A stretch of DNA of 64,000 nucleotides from Streptomyces celluloflavus (GTDB taxonomy: Bacteria > Actinomycetota > Actinomycetes > Streptomycetales > Streptomycetaceae), in contig JOEL01000023.1 of the NCBI GenBank assembly GCA_000720995.1, positions 1-64,000 of the forward strand. The letters run 5' to 3'. This document shows positions 41,374-50,880 of the stretch, one piece after another (position 1 is the first letter of the stretch; each line of letters begins with the position of its first letter). The translations under genes and the position numbers were made by a program. The notes beneath the pieces were generated by a model, which was given only the letters and a program-made list of their open reading frames with translations, did no database searches and was not told the DNA's origin.

Positions 41374-43034
41374 GGCGCCTGACCCGCCTCGTACCGACCC
41401 GCTCGCAGCTGGGCGGGCTGCGGGCCCGGCTGGTCGTCGCCTTCCTGCTGGTCGCCGCCGTGAGCGCGCTGACCACCGCGGGGCTGACCTACCGCGAGGC
41501 CCGTAACGCCATCCTCCAGCGTTCCCAGGACGCCGCCGTCAACGATCTGCGGGCGCAGGTCAATTCGCTGGCGCCGGAGCTCGCGGTGCCGCCCTCCCAG
41601 GCCGATCTGGATTCCTTCCGGGTGCAGTTGGAGCGCTCCGGGAAGTCCCGGGACTGGGACGTCTCCGTCTACTACCACGGTCTGCCGGAGAGCAGCGAAG
41701 GCGGTCTGCGCCGCGATGTGGTGATGCCGGCGGGCGTCATCGACTCGGTCGAGAAGCGCCATGTGCCGGTCTTCCAGCGGGTGGACCGCGGCGGCGATCC
41801 CTGGCTGGTGATCGGGATGCCGGTCCGCGAGTCGACCGGTTCGCCGTCGCCGCTGTCCGTCTACGCCCAGCTGCCGCTGCGGGCCGAGGAGGCCAATGTC
41901 GAGGCGCTGGTGAGCGCCGCGCGCGGCGGGGCGGTGCCGGTGCTCGCGCTGGCCGTGATCCCGGCCCTGCTCGCCGCGCGCGGTGTGCTGCGGCCCGTAC
42001 GGGGGCTGCGGCAGGCCGCCGGGCGGATCGCCGAGGGCAAGCTGGACACCCGGCTGGAGGTGAAGGGCGCCGACGAACTCGCCGATCTGTCCCGCACCTT
42101 CAACGACATGGCCGCGAAGCTGGAGGAGAGCGTGGCCGAGCTGCGCCGGCTGGAGTCCAACGCCCGGCGCTTCGCGGCCGATGTCTCGCACGAGCTGCGT
42201 ACGCCGCTCGCGGCGATGGCCGCGGTCACCGACGTCCTCGACGAGGACGCCGAGTCCCTCGATCCCGACACCGCCGCCGCGGTCCGGCTGATCAGCCAGG
42301 AGACCGGCAAGCTGGCCCGGATGGTGGAGGACCTGATGGAGGTCTCCCGGTTCGACGCGGGGGCCGCGGCGCTGCACCTGGACGAGGTGGACGTCGCCGA
42401 GACCATCCGCAAGACCCTCCAGGCCAGGGCCTGGCAGCAGCGGGTGACGGCGGACCTGGCGCCCGGCGTACGGGCCCGGCTCGACCCCCGCCGGCTGGAC
42501 GTGGTGGTCGCGAACCTGGTGGGCAACGCCCTGCACCACGGCGGCGAGCCCGTCCGGGTGCTGCTGCACGCGCCCGAGCCGGGTGCGGAGCGGCTGCTGA
42601 TCGAGATCTCCGACAGCGGCCCCGGTATCGACCCCGAGGTCCTGCCGCACGTCTTCGACCGCTTCTTCAAGGCGGATTCGGCCCGCGCCCGGTCCGAGGG
42701 CAGCGGTCTGGGCCTGGCCATCGCGCTGGAGAACGTCCGGCTGCACGGCGGAACGGTACGCGCCGCCAACGCCCCCGAGGGCGGCGCGGTGTTCACCGTG
42801 GATCTGCCGCTGCACCACGGTGAGCGGACCGCCACGGCCCAGGACACGGCCACCGACGACCCGGCGGAGGACGATCCGGCCGCGGCCGCGGCGGGGTACC
42901 CGACGGCCGACGCGGTCGAGCGGGCCGCCGCGTACGACGCGAAGCACCCGGCCGCCGCCCTGCCGGCCACCGCGGCCACCGACGACGGCCGGGACGCGCT
43001 GCGTCCCCCGGCCGGTAAGGAGAGCGAGGCATGA
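41370..43034 (+). CDS. Sensor histidine kinase
   Basis: Predicted 554-residue membrane kinase, partner of the preceding regulator. First helix at about 21-40 (LVVAFLLVAAVSALTTAGLT), an extracytoplasmic sensor of about 145 residues, a second helix at about 187-204 (AVPVLALAVIPALLAARG), then a HAMP domain. The phospho-acceptor is His274 in FAADVSHELRTPLAAM, and the ATPase has NLVGNALHHGG, ISDSGPGIDPEVLPHVFDRF and SEGSGLGLAIALENVRLHGG. A 70-residue Ala/Asp/Thr-rich tail follows the ATPase and looks disordered. It overlaps both neighbours by 4 bp (GTGA and ATGA). Confidence 0.93.
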   Translation: MRRLTRLVPTRSQLGGLRARLVVAFLLVAAVSALTTAGLTYREARNAILQRSQDAAVNDLRAQVNSLAPELAVPPSQADLDSFRVQLERSGKSRDWDVSVYYHGLPESSEGGLRRDVVMPAGVIDSVEKRHVPVFQRVDRGGDPWLVIGMPVRESTGSPSPLSVYAQLPLRAEEANVEALVSAARGGAVPVLALAVIPALLAARGVLRPVRGLRQAAGRIAEGKLDTRLEVKGADELADLSRTFNDMAAKLEESVAELRRLESNARRFAADVSHELRTPLAAMAAVTDVLDEDAESLDPDTAAAVRLISQETGKLARMVEDLMEVSRFDAGAAALHLDEVDVAETIRKTLQARAWQQRVTADLAPGVRARLDPRRLDVVVANLVGNALHHGGEPVRVLLHAPEPGAERLLIEISDSGPGIDPEVLPHVFDRFFKADSARARSEGSGLGLAIALENVRLHGGTVRAANAPEGGAVFTVDLPLHHGERTATAQDTATDDPAEDDPAAAAAGYPTADAVERAAAYDAKHPAAALPATAATDDGRDALRPPAGKESEA

Positions 43035-43606
43035 GCGCCCGCAACGCCCCGACCGCCGCACGGGCCGGACGGCTCGCCCTGGGCGGCCTGCTGGCCGGTG
43101 CGCTGGCCGGCTGCGGTATCGCGCCCACCGACGTCATCGACGCGGGCGTGCCCGCCTCCGGGGTGAAGGCCCCGGGCCAGCCCGTCTCCGATGTCCAGCT
43201 GTTCTTCTACGGACAGTCGGGGCTCCGCTCGGCGACCCGGCCGACGAAGACGCCGGCCGGTCCGCAGAGCGCACTCGACCTGCTCCTGGCGGGCCCGGAC
43301 CACGCGGAGCGGATGCGCGGGCTCTCCAGCGTCCTGCCGAAGTTCTCCGGCCCGCTGACGGCCGACACGACCGAAGGCCGGGTCCAGATCACCTTGCCGA
43401 GCATGCGGGCGCTGAACTCCGCCGCGATGAACCAGCTGGTGTGCACCGTGGCCAACGCCCAGGTCCCCGGGCACAAACCGCCGGGGCAGGTCCTGGTGAC
43501 CCTGATGGACGCGCAGACCCGCGTCGGCCCCATGATCTGCGGCGGCAACAACGCCTTCCCGGTCATCGAGCCCAGCCCGACGGAGTCGTCGCCGCCCACG
43601 CAGTAG
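43031..43606 (+). CDS. Lipoprotein of the two-component operon (GerMN-like)
   Basis: Predicted 191-residue lipoprotein. The N-terminus AGRLALGGLLAGALAGCGIAP has a clear lipobox (ALAGC), so the mature protein is anchored on the outer face of the membrane. The mature part resembles the GerMN fold found in LpqB-type lipoproteins: VQLFFYGQSGLRSA, ALDLLLAGPDHAERMRGLSSVLP, VQITLPSMRALNSAAMNQLVCTVANA. The ATG overlaps the kinase stop. Operons of response regulator, kinase and lipoprotein are known in Streptomyces (cseABC, afsQ region), where the lipoprotein modulates the sensor; the same role is likely here. Confidence 0.85.
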   Translation: MSARNAPTAARAGRLALGGLLAGALAGCGIAPTDVIDAGVPASGVKAPGQPVSDVQLFFYGQSGLRSATRPTKTPAGPQSALDLLLAGPDHAERMRGLSSVLPKFSGPLTADTTEGRVQITLPSMRALNSAAMNQLVCTVANAQVPGHKPPGQVLVTLMDAQTRVGPMICGGNNAFPVIEPSPTESSPPTQ

Positions 43607-43706
43607 GCGGCCGGGGCGCGCGGGCGGGGGCGCGTTACGGTGGAGGGAGGCACCCGCCTGGCACGAAGAGGATCGGACGGCCCTGAGACCTCGGGAGACC
43701 CACACG

Positions 43707-44108
43707 ATGACCGAGCGCAAACCACCTGGTGTCAGCTTCGAGTCGTGGATCGACAAGCAGATCCGCGAGGCGACGGAGCGGGGTGACTTCGCCCATCTGA
43801 CGGGCGCGGGCAAACCGCTCGCCGGTCTCGACAAGCCGTATGACGAGCTGTGGTGGGTCAAGGAGAAGATGAGCCGGGAGAACCTCTCGTACCTCCCGCC
43901 GACGCTCGCCCTGAGCAAGGAGGCCGAGGACGCGCTGGAGGCGGCGTCCAGGGCTCCCTCGGAGGCCGCGCTGCGCCGCATCCTGACGGCCGTCAACGAC
44001 AAGATCCGCGCGGCGCACCGCGTTCCGCTGGAGGGCCCGCCGCGCCCGCTCGTCCCCTTCGACATCGACGAGGCCGCCCGCGACTGGCGGGCCCGGCACG
44101 GTCGTTAG
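43707..44108 (+). CDS. DUF1992 protein
   Basis: Predicted 133-residue small protein of the DUF1992 family, a domain also found in eukaryotic DnaJ homologue subfamily C member 28. Typical features: FESWIDKQIREATERGDFAHLTGAGKPL and the WWVKEKMSRENLSYLPP segment. The ATG has GGGAG upstream. Biochemical role unknown. It is followed by a strong GC hairpin and is independent of the methylmalonyl-CoA mutase operon. Confidence 0.9.
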   Translation: MTERKPPGVSFESWIDKQIREATERGDFAHLTGAGKPLAGLDKPYDELWWVKEKMSRENLSYLPPTLALSKEAEDALEAASRAPSEAALRRILTAVNDKIRAAHRVPLEGPPRPLVPFDIDEAARDWRARHGR

Positions 44109-44116
44109 CGGCGGGT

Positions 44117-44140
44117 CGGCCCGCCGGACAGGGCGGGCCG
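44117..44140. terminator. Terminator after the DUF1992 gene
   Basis: CGGCCCGCC (44117-44125) pairs with GGCGGGCCG (44132-44140) just after the stop codon; a short T-containing stretch follows. Confidence 0.7.
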
Positions 44141-44246
44141 GCCCCTTCCGCACCGCGCACCCCGCCCCGGATACGAACAGGCGCGGGACGCACGAGCACC
44201 CGGCCGACCGGACGGGTGGACCCGCGGCCGAAGAGGGCAAGGTCAC

Positions 44247-44288
44247 AGCGGGAGCCCCTGCTCCCGCTCGTACCCGTTCCCCTAGCCT
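44247..44288 (+). promoter_or_regulatory. Palindrome and -10-like box at the mutA start; probable leaderless promoter
   Basis: AGCGGGAG (44247-44254) and CTCCCGCT (44261-44268) form a perfect inverted repeat with a 6-nt loop. TAGCCT (44283-44288), a TANNNT-type -10 box, lies 6 nt before the ATG at 44295, and no ribosome site is visible. This fits a leaderless mRNA with an operator over the -35 region. Confidence 0.5.
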
Positions 44289-44294
44289 GCTGCC

Positions 44295-46187
44295 ATGACC
44301 GCCGAGTCCCCCGAACTCCCCCTGGCCGCCGCGTTCCCCGAAGCGGACCGAGCACAGTGGCAGCGCCTCGTCGAAGGCGTGCTGCGCAAGTCGGGCGTCA
44401 CCGAGGCGTCCGGCGCCGCCGCCGAGGACGCGCTCGCCACCGATCTCCAGGACGGGATCCGCGTCCGTCCGCTGTACACCGCCGAGGACGGCGGCGGTGC
44501 CCTGGGCCATCCCGGTTTCCCCCCGTTCGTCCGGGCCGGGCGCCCCCAGGGCGGCGCCGTCGCCGGATGGGACGTACGCCAGCGCCACACGGACACCGAT
44601 CCGCGGCGCGCCAACGCGGCGGTCCTCGCCGATCTGGAGAACGGTGTCACCTCGCTCTGGCTGACCGTCGGGGACGGCGGGCTGCCGGTGTCAGGGCTGG
44701 CGGCGGCCCTTGAGGGCGTCTATCTGGACCTGGCCGCGGTGGTCCTGGACGCCGGCGCGGACTTCGCCCCGGCCGCCGAGGAACTGCTGCGGCTGCACGC
44801 CGTGTCCGAGGCTCCGCTCGGCGAGGCGGCCGGCGGGCTCGGCGCCGACCCGCTGGGCCTGCTCGCCCGCACCGGTGACGCCGGCGCGCTCGGCTCCCGG
44901 CTGGCCGCGGCCGTCGGGCTGGCGCTGCGCTGCGCGGACGAGGCGCCCGGGATGCGGGCGCTGGCCGTGGACGCGCTGCCGTACCACGAGGCGGGTGGCT
45001 CGCCCGCCGAGGAGCTGGGGACGTCGCTGGCCACCGGCGTCGCCTATCTGCGGGAGCTGACCGGGGCCGGTCTGGATATCGACGCGGCCTGCCGGCAGCT
45101 GGAGTTCCGCTACGCCGCCACCGCGGACCAGTTCCTGACGATCGCCAAGCTGCGGGCGGCCCGCCGGCTGTGGGCGCGGGTCGCCGAGGTGTGCGGCGCG
45201 TCGCCCGCCGCGTCCGCCCAGCGCCAGCACGCGGTCACCTCGTCGGTGATGATGACCCGTCGCGATCCGTGGGTGAACATGCTGCGGACGACGGTCGCCG
45301 GGCTGTCCGCCGGGGTGGGCGGCGCGGACGCGGTGACGGTGCTGCCGTTCGACGCCGCGCTGGGCCTGTCGGATGCTTTCGCCCGGCGGATCGCCCGCAA
45401 CACCCAGTCCGTGCTGCTGGAGGAGTCGCATCTGTCGAAGGTGATCGACCCGGCGGGCGGTTCCTGGTACGTGGAGCGGCTCACCGAGGAGCTGGCCCGC
45501 GCGGGGTGGGCGTGGTTCCAGGAGATCGAGGGCGCGGGCGGCCAGGCCGCCGCGCTGCGCTCCGGGCTGATCGGCGAGCGGCTGGCGGCCACCTGGCGGC
45601 GGCGCTCGGCCGATCTCGCCCACCGCCGCGAACCGATCACCGGCGTCAGCGAGTTCCCGCACCTCGGCGAGGTGCCCGTGGTGCGCGAGGCGGCCCCGGT
45701 GCCGGCGAGCCGGGGGTCCGGCGGACTGCCGCGGGTGCGCCGGGACGACGCGTACGAACGGCTGCGGGCCCGGTCCGACGCGCACCTGGCGGCGACCGGG
45801 TCCCGTCCGAAGGTGTTCCTCGCGGCGCTGGGGCCGGCGGCGGTGCACACCGCGCGGGTCGCGTTCGCCGCCAACCTCTTCCAGGCGGGCGGTATCGAGG
45901 CGGTCCACGAACCGGCGTCGGTGGACGCCGGGTCGGTGGCCGAGGCGTTCGTCCGCAGCGGGGCGGGCGTCGCGTGCCTGTGCTCGGGCGACGCGGTCTA
46001 CGCCGAGCAGGCGGCGGCCGTGGCGGCCGCGCTGAAATCGGCGGGCGCGTCGCGGGTCCATCTGGCGGGCCGGCCCGGCGAGCGCCGGGCGCACTACGTA
46101 GAGGCCGGCGTGGACTCCTTCGTCTTCGCGGGCTGCGATGCGGTCGAGGTCCTCACCTCGGCCCTGGACGTCATGGAGGTGGCGTGA
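44295..46187 (+). CDS. mutA: Methylmalonyl-CoA mutase small (beta) subunit
   Basis: Predicted 630-residue structural subunit of the B12-dependent mutase that interconverts methylmalonyl-CoA and succinyl-CoA. It has the TIM-barrel pattern ([77 protein letters not shown]) but no DxHxxG cobalamin motif in its C-terminal domain, as expected for the non-catalytic subunit. Length is normal. Starts probably leaderless, ends in a TGATG overlap with mutB, with meaB next. It would convert propionyl-CoA from steroid, odd-chain or branched-chain breakdown into the TCA cycle, or supply methylmalonyl-CoA for polyketides. Confidence 0.95.
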   Translation: MTAESPELPLAAAFPEADRAQWQRLVEGVLRKSGVTEASGAAAEDALATDLQDGIRVRPLYTAEDGGGALGHPGFPPFVRAGRPQGGAVAGWDVRQRHTDTDPRRANAAVLADLENGVTSLWLTVGDGGLPVSGLAAALEGVYLDLAAVVLDAGADFAPAAEELLRLHAVSEAPLGEAAGGLGADPLGLLARTGDAGALGSRLAAAVGLALRCADEAPGMRALAVDALPYHEAGGSPAEELGTSLATGVAYLRELTGAGLDIDAACRQLEFRYAATADQFLTIAKLRAARRLWARVAEVCGASPAASAQRQHAVTSSVMMTRRDPWVNMLRTTVAGLSAGVGGADAVTVLPFDAALGLSDAFARRIARNTQSVLLEESHLSKVIDPAGGSWYVERLTEELARAGWAWFQEIEGAGGQAAALRSGLIGERLAATWRRRSADLAHRREPITGVSEFPHLGEVPVVREAAPVPASRGSGGLPRVRRDDAYERLRARSDAHLAATGSRPKVFLAALGPAAVHTARVAFAANLFQAGGIEAVHEPASVDAGSVAEAFVRSGAGVACLCSGDAVYAEQAAAVAAALKSAGASRVHLAGRPGERRAHYVEAGVDSFVFAGCDAVEVLTSALDVMEVA

Positions 46188-48412
46188 TGGACGACACGAC
46201 GCGACGGGCGGGCGCCATCCCGGACTTCAGCACGGTCGGGCTGGGGGACGCGGGCGGGGCCGGCGGCGGGGCCGAGCGGTGGGCGGACGCGGTACAGCAG
46301 GCCACCGGCAAGAGCGTCGCGGACCTGACCTGGGAGACGCCCGAGGGCATCGACGTCAAACCGCTCTACACCGAGGCGGACCTCGGCGGGCTGGACTTCC
46401 TGGGCACCTACCCGGGCATCGCGCCGTATCTGCGCGGCCCGTATCCGACGATGTACGTCAACCAGCCGTGGACGGTCCGGCAGTACGCCGGCTTCTCCAC
46501 CGCCGAGGAGTCCAACGCCTTCTACCGGCGCAATCTCGCCGCCGGCCAGAAGGGGTTGTCGGTCGCCTTCGACCTGCCCACCCACCGCGGGTACGACAGC
46601 GACCATCCGCGGGTGACCGGCGATGTCGGCATGGCGGGCGTCGCCATCGACTCGATCTACGACATGCGCCAGCTCTTCGAGGGCATCCCGCTGGACCGGA
46701 TGACCGTGTCGATGACGATGAACGGCGCGGTGCTGCCGGTGCTGGCGCTGTACATCGTGGCCGCCGAGGAACAGGGCGTACCGCCCGAGAAGCTGGCCGG
46801 GACCATCCAGAACGACATCCTCAAGGAGTTCATGGTCCGCAACACCTACATCTATCCGCCGCAGCCCTCGATGCGGATCATCTCCGACATCTTCGCGTAC
46901 ACCGCGCAGAAGATGCCGCGCTACAACTCCATCTCGATCTCCGGCTACCACATCCAGGAAGCGGGCGCGACGGCCGACCTGGAGCTGGCGTACACCCTCG
47001 CCGACGGGGTGGAGTATCTGCGCGCGGGTCTGGCGGCGGGGATGGACGTGGACGCGTTCGCGCCGCGGCTGTCGTTCTTCTGGGCGATCGGTATGAACTT
47101 CTTCATGGAGATCGCCAAGCTGCGGGCGGCCCGGCTGCTGTGGGCCCGGCTGGTGCGGGGCTTCGACCCGAAGAACCCCAAGTCCCTCTCGCTGCGCACC
47201 CATTCGCAGACCTCGGGCTGGTCGCTGACCGCGCAGGACGTGTTCAACAACGTCACCCGGACCTGTGTGGAGGCGATGGCCGCGACCCAGGGGCACACCC
47301 AGTCGCTGCACACCAACGCGCTGGACGAGGCGCTGGCGCTGCCCACCGACTTCTCCGCCCGCATCGCCCGTAACACCCAGCTCTTCCTGCAACAGGAGTC
47401 GGGCACCTGCCGGGTCATCGACCCGTGGGGCGGCAGCGCGTACGTCGAGCGGCTCACCCACGATCTGGCGCGGCGGGCCTGGCAGCACATCGAGGAGGTC
47501 GAGGCGGCCGGCGGGATGGCCAAGGCCATCGACGCGGGCATCCCCAAACTGCGGGTCGAGGAGGCCGCGGCGCGCACCCAGGCGCGGATCGACTCGGGGC
47601 GGCAGGCCCTGATCGGCGTGAACAAGTACCGCGTGGCGAGCGACGAGGAGATCGACGTCCTCAAGGTCGACAACTCCGCGGTGCGCACCCAGCAGATCGA
47701 GAAACTGCGGCGGCTGCGCGCCGAGCGCGACGAGGACGTCTGCCAGGACGCGCTGCGGGCGCTGGCGGCGGCGGCCGGGTCCGCGCCGGGTCCGGGCCTG
47801 GCGGGCAATCTGCTGGCGCTGGCCGTGGACGCGGCCCGCGCGATGGCGACGGTCGGCGAGATCTCGGACGCCCTGGAGTCGGTGTACGGGCGGCACTCCG
47901 GCCAGATCCGTACGATCTCCGGTGTGTACCGAGACGAAGCGGGTCCCTCCTCCGGTGTGGAGCGCACCCGGGCGCTGGTGGCCGAGTTCGAGCGCGCCGA
48001 AGGGCGCCGGCCGCGCATCCTGGTGGCCAAGATGGGCCAGGACGGCCATGACCGCGGCCAGAAGGTGATCGCCACCGCCTTCGCCGACCTGGGTTTCGAC
48101 GTGGATGTCGGCCCGCTGTTCCAGACCCCGGCGGAGGTGGCCCGGCAGGCGGTGGAGGCCGATGTGCACATCGTCGGGGTGTCCTCGCTGGCGGCCGGTC
48201 ATCTGACGCTGGTGCCCGCGCTGCGCGAGGCGCTGGCCGCGGAGGAGCGCGAGGACATCACGGTCGTGGTGGGCGGGGTGATCCCGCCGGCGGACGTGCA
48301 GACGCTGCGCGACATGGGTGCCGCCGCCGTCTTCCCGCCCGGCACCGTCATCCCCGACGCCGCCCACGACCTGGTCCGGGACCTGGCCTCGGTCCTCGGC
48401 CACGAGCTGTGA
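46187..48412 (+). CDS. mutB: Methylmalonyl-CoA mutase large (alpha) subunit
   Basis: Predicted 741-residue catalytic subunit. The barrel has [48 protein letters not shown] and [23 protein letters not shown]. The C-terminal cobalamin domain shows MGQDGHDRG (base-off His), then SSLAAGH and VVGGVIPP, the DxHxxG-SxL-GG signature. The ATG overlaps the mutA stop (TGATG); meaB starts 13 bp after its stop. Heterodimer with MutA, cytoplasmic. Confidence 0.97.
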   Translation: MDDTTRRAGAIPDFSTVGLGDAGGAGGGAERWADAVQQATGKSVADLTWETPEGIDVKPLYTEADLGGLDFLGTYPGIAPYLRGPYPTMYVNQPWTVRQYAGFSTAEESNAFYRRNLAAGQKGLSVAFDLPTHRGYDSDHPRVTGDVGMAGVAIDSIYDMRQLFEGIPLDRMTVSMTMNGAVLPVLALYIVAAEEQGVPPEKLAGTIQNDILKEFMVRNTYIYPPQPSMRIISDIFAYTAQKMPRYNSISISGYHIQEAGATADLELAYTLADGVEYLRAGLAAGMDVDAFAPRLSFFWAIGMNFFMEIAKLRAARLLWARLVRGFDPKNPKSLSLRTHSQTSGWSLTAQDVFNNVTRTCVEAMAATQGHTQSLHTNALDEALALPTDFSARIARNTQLFLQQESGTCRVIDPWGGSAYVERLTHDLARRAWQHIEEVEAAGGMAKAIDAGIPKLRVEEAAARTQARIDSGRQALIGVNKYRVASDEEIDVLKVDNSAVRTQQIEKLRRLRAERDEDVCQDALRALAAAAGSAPGPGLAGNLLALAVDAARAMATVGEISDALESVYGRHSGQIRTISGVYRDEAGPSSGVERTRALVAEFERAEGRRPRILVAKMGQDGHDRGQKVIATAFADLGFDVDVGPLFQTPAEVARQAVEADVHIVGVSSLAAGHLTLVPALREALAAEEREDITVVVGGVIPPADVQTLRDMGAAAVFPPGTVIPDAAHDLVRDLASVLGHEL

Positions 48413-48425
48413 GCGGGTGCCCGCC

Positions 48426-49445
48426 ATGCCTGTCAGCATCGATGTCGACCGCTACGCCGAGGGGGTCCGGGCCGGCTCCAGGGCCTGGATCGCCCGCGCC
48501 GTCACACTGGTGGAGTCCACCCGCGCCGACCACCGGGCGGCGGCCCAGCGGCTGCTGATCGCGCTGCTGCCGTACTCCGGCGCGGCCCGCCGGATGGGGA
48601 TCAGCGGGGTGCCGGGCGTCGGCAAGTCCACCTTCATCGACGCGCTCGGCACGCTGCTGACCGGCGCCGGGCACCGGGTGGCGGTGCTGGCAGTCGATCC
48701 GTCCTCCAGCCGGACGGGCGGCAGCATCCTGGGCGACAAGACCCGGATGGAGCGGCTGGCGACCGACCCGGCGGCGTTCGTCCGCCCCTCCCCCACGTCC
48801 GGCACGCTCGGCGGGGTGGCGCGGGCGACCCGCGAGTCCATCGTGGTGATGGAGGCCGCGGGCTACGACGTCGTCCTGGTGGAGACGGTCGGCGTCGGCC
48901 AGTCCGAGACCGCCGTCGCGAACATGGTCGACACCTTCCTGCTGCTGACGCTGGCGCGCACCGGCGACCAGTTGCAGGGCATCAAGAAGGGTGTGCTGGA
49001 GCTGGCGGACCTGGTCTCGGTCAACAAGGCCGACGGTCCGCACGAGCGGGACGCCCGCTCCGCAGCCCGCGAACTGGCCGGTGCGCTGCGGCTGTTGCAG
49101 CCCGCGGACGCGGTCTGGACCCCGCCGGTGCTGACGTGCAGCGCCCGCGAGGGCACCGGGCTCAAGACGGTGTGGGAGCGGATCGAACAGCACCGCGCCC
49201 TGCTGGAGTCCACCGGCGCGCTGGCCGAGCGGCGCCGCGCCCAACAGGTGGACTGGACCTGGGCGATGGTGCGCGAACGGCTGATGGACCGCCTCCGGGA
49301 CCATCCGGAGGTGCGCCGCCTGGGCCCCGGGGTCGAACGGGAGGTCCGCGCGGGCGAGATCACCGCGACACTGGCCGCCGAACGGCTCCTGACGGCGTTC
49401 GGACTGCCGGACGGCTCCCCCGATGGTGTGCCGGACGGGCGGTAG
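48426..49445 (+). CDS. meaB: Methylmalonyl-CoA mutase GTPase chaperone MeaB
   Basis: Predicted 339-residue G3E P-loop GTPase that loads and protects the cobalamin cofactor of the mutase. Seen: Walker A ISGVPGVGKSTF (about residues 60-70), AVDPSSSRTGGSILGDKTRM, VETVGVGQSE (Walker B/switch), and the guanine motif VNKADG. The C-terminal helical dimerisation part includes WTWAMVRERLMDRLRD. Third gene of the mutA-mutB-meaB operon; ATG 48426 has only a weak ribosome site, suggesting coupling to mutB. Confidence 0.95.
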   Translation: MPVSIDVDRYAEGVRAGSRAWIARAVTLVESTRADHRAAAQRLLIALLPYSGAARRMGISGVPGVGKSTFIDALGTLLTGAGHRVAVLAVDPSSSRTGGSILGDKTRMERLATDPAAFVRPSPTSGTLGGVARATRESIVVMEAAGYDVVLVETVGVGQSETAVANMVDTFLLLTLARTGDQLQGIKKGVLELADLVSVNKADGPHERDARSAARELAGALRLLQPADAVWTPPVLTCSAREGTGLKTVWERIEQHRALLESTGALAERRRAQQVDWTWAMVRERLMDRLRDHPEVRRLGPGVEREVRAGEITATLAAERLLTAFGLPDGSPDGVPDGR

Positions 49446-49560
49446 TTGGGGCCGTGAGGCGGCCGCGCCGGGCGGGTCGCCCCGGGGCCGGGCGCGGCCG
49501 TACCGGCGGTGCCCGGCCGGTCCCGCCGCACGCCGCCCCTGATCCGGCCCCTTCCGGGTT

Positions 49561-49582
49561 AGGGGAGTTGCCCTACTCCCCT
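49561..49582. terminator. Hairpin downstream of meaB
   Basis: AGGGGAGT (49561-49568) and ACTCCCCT (49575-49582) form a perfect 8-bp stem with a 6-nt loop, 116 bp after the meaB stop. It lacks a T run and may be a terminator or a protein-binding dyad. Confidence 0.5.
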
Positions 49583-49729
49583 CGGTGTAGACGGGGCCGG
49601 GCAGTGGTCCGGGTGCAGTAGGGGAAACAGCAGCCCTGCGTACGACGACGCCCGCCGGACCGGCCGCGAGGATCGAACCCAGACAGCGGCCGACCAGGGC
49701 CGCAGCGTCCAGGAGTGGGAGATCACGCT

Positions 49730-50791
49730 GTGCCGAGCCCGTACCGCTACACCACGCCCGCCGCCCCCAAGGCGGCCACCGGTGAGACCGCCGCCGTGTA
49801 CCGGCAGTTGGACCTCGACCTGGGTGTCCGGCGGGCGCCGGCGTTCACGGTGCTGTCGGCCGCGCCCGCACTGCTGGTGGCGTCCTGGGTGGCGGTGCGC
49901 GAATCGCTGCTCGCGGGCGGCGCACCCCGGGACGCCAAGGCGCTGGTCGCGGCCGGAGTCGTGCGGGCCACCCCCGGCGCGGTCCGGGTGGCCGGGCATC
50001 TGCCGGCCCCGCACGTCGTCGGCGGCCGCCGGTTCGCCGAAGCGCTCGGGACCGGCGGCGCCCCCGAGGACGCCGCGCACGCCCGGCTGCTGGCCTGGGG
50101 CGCGGCCACCCACACCCCGGGCGCCCCCGAACTGGCCGACCCGCCCTTCCCGCCCGGCCACGCCCCCGAATACCTCGGCACGGCGCTCGCCGCCCATTTC
50201 GTCGGCCGTATCGCCGCCGCGCTGCTCACCGAGCGCGCACCGGCGGGCCCCCGGCGGCTCCGGTCGGCGGTGCGGGCGCTCGGCGGGCGGTCTGGGACGG
50301 CTGCCGAGCGGCGCCCGCCGCGTCCCGGGGAGAGCCTGGCGCTGCTCGGCGGCGGCTGCGGCCCCGAGCCGTCCTGGGCCGACGGGGCGCCGGTCGGCGC
50401 GGGGTTCGCGGCGCTGCGGCGCGCCGCGACGGCGGACAGCCCGGCGCTGACCGACGCGGTGCGCACGACGGTGCTGGCGGCGGTGACCGACTGGGACGGC
50501 GGCCGTCCGCCGACGGCGCGCTCCTGGCTGTACGGGTCGTTGTCCGCGCTGCGCGGCGCGGACCGGCCGGCCGCCGCGCTGGCGCTGCTCGGCGCGCTGG
50601 CACCGGATCAGGTACGCGACACCGACATCGAGTTCTGGCGGTCCACCGCACCGGACCGGACGGCCGGTGACGCCGATCTGGTCCGGCTGATCGCCTTCGG
50701 CGCGTACGCGGCCGCCGCCCGCGTCGAGGCGTCCCTCGCCCCCGCGACGCGCCGCCGGTCCGGTGCGCCCGCCGGCCTCCCCCGGCCCTGA
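49730..50791 (+). CDS. AhpD-like (carboxymuconolactone decarboxylase superfamily) protein without CxxC
   Basis: Predicted 353-residue protein. GTG 49730 has GGGAG 8 nt upstream. It begins SPYRYTTPAAPKAATGETAAVYRQL, continues FTVLSAAPALLVASWVAVRESLLAGGAPRDAKALVAAGVVRA and later HAPEYLGTALAAHFVGRIAAALLTE, the layout of actinomycete AhpD-like proteins of about 350 residues. Where relatives have a CPFC-VDAH redox centre, this one has TPGAVRVAGH, so both Cys are lost and peroxidase activity through them is impossible. C-terminal half is an Ala/Arg-rich helical region. Alone; role unknown, possibly a non-catalytic paralogue. Confidence 0.75.
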   Translation: MPSPYRYTTPAAPKAATGETAAVYRQLDLDLGVRRAPAFTVLSAAPALLVASWVAVRESLLAGGAPRDAKALVAAGVVRATPGAVRVAGHLPAPHVVGGRRFAEALGTGGAPEDAAHARLLAWGAATHTPGAPELADPPFPPGHAPEYLGTALAAHFVGRIAAALLTERAPAGPRRLRSAVRALGGRSGTAAERRPPRPGESLALLGGGCGPEPSWADGAPVGAGFAALRRAATADSPALTDAVRTTVLAAVTDWDGGRPPTARSWLYGSLSALRGADRPAAALALLGALAPDQVRDTDIEFWRSTAPDRTAGDADLVRLIAFGAYAAAARVEASLAPATRRRSGAPAGLPRP

Positions 50792-50880
50792 CGCGCGCCC
50801 CTCGCGGCGCACGACCGCCGTATGCGATCCGACGCGGAGCCGCCCCTGGTGTCCTCGCCGGTCATCCGTCGCCGGGCGCG

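Noticed and set aside
44109-44294. Cobalamin riboswitch upstream of the B12-dependent mutase operon
   Set aside because: The gap holds a terminator hairpin and a palindrome, but no B12-box-like sequence, and the likely leaderless start leaves no room for a leader RNA. An Infernal search with the cobalamin model would decide.
44691-48439. Long antisense frames over mutA and mutB
   Set aside because: Same shadow effect; both mutase subunits are unmistakable on the plus strand.
49663-49765. tRNA-like pattern on the minus strand (GTGTAGCGG near 49750 and GGTTCGATCC near 49675)
   Set aside because: The D-arm-like and T-loop-like parts are too far apart, the T stem and acceptor stem do not pair well, and the segment overlaps a good ribosome site and the coding start at 49730. 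A tRNAscan-SE or Aragorn run would settle it; a cloverleaf with proper acceptor stem would revive it.
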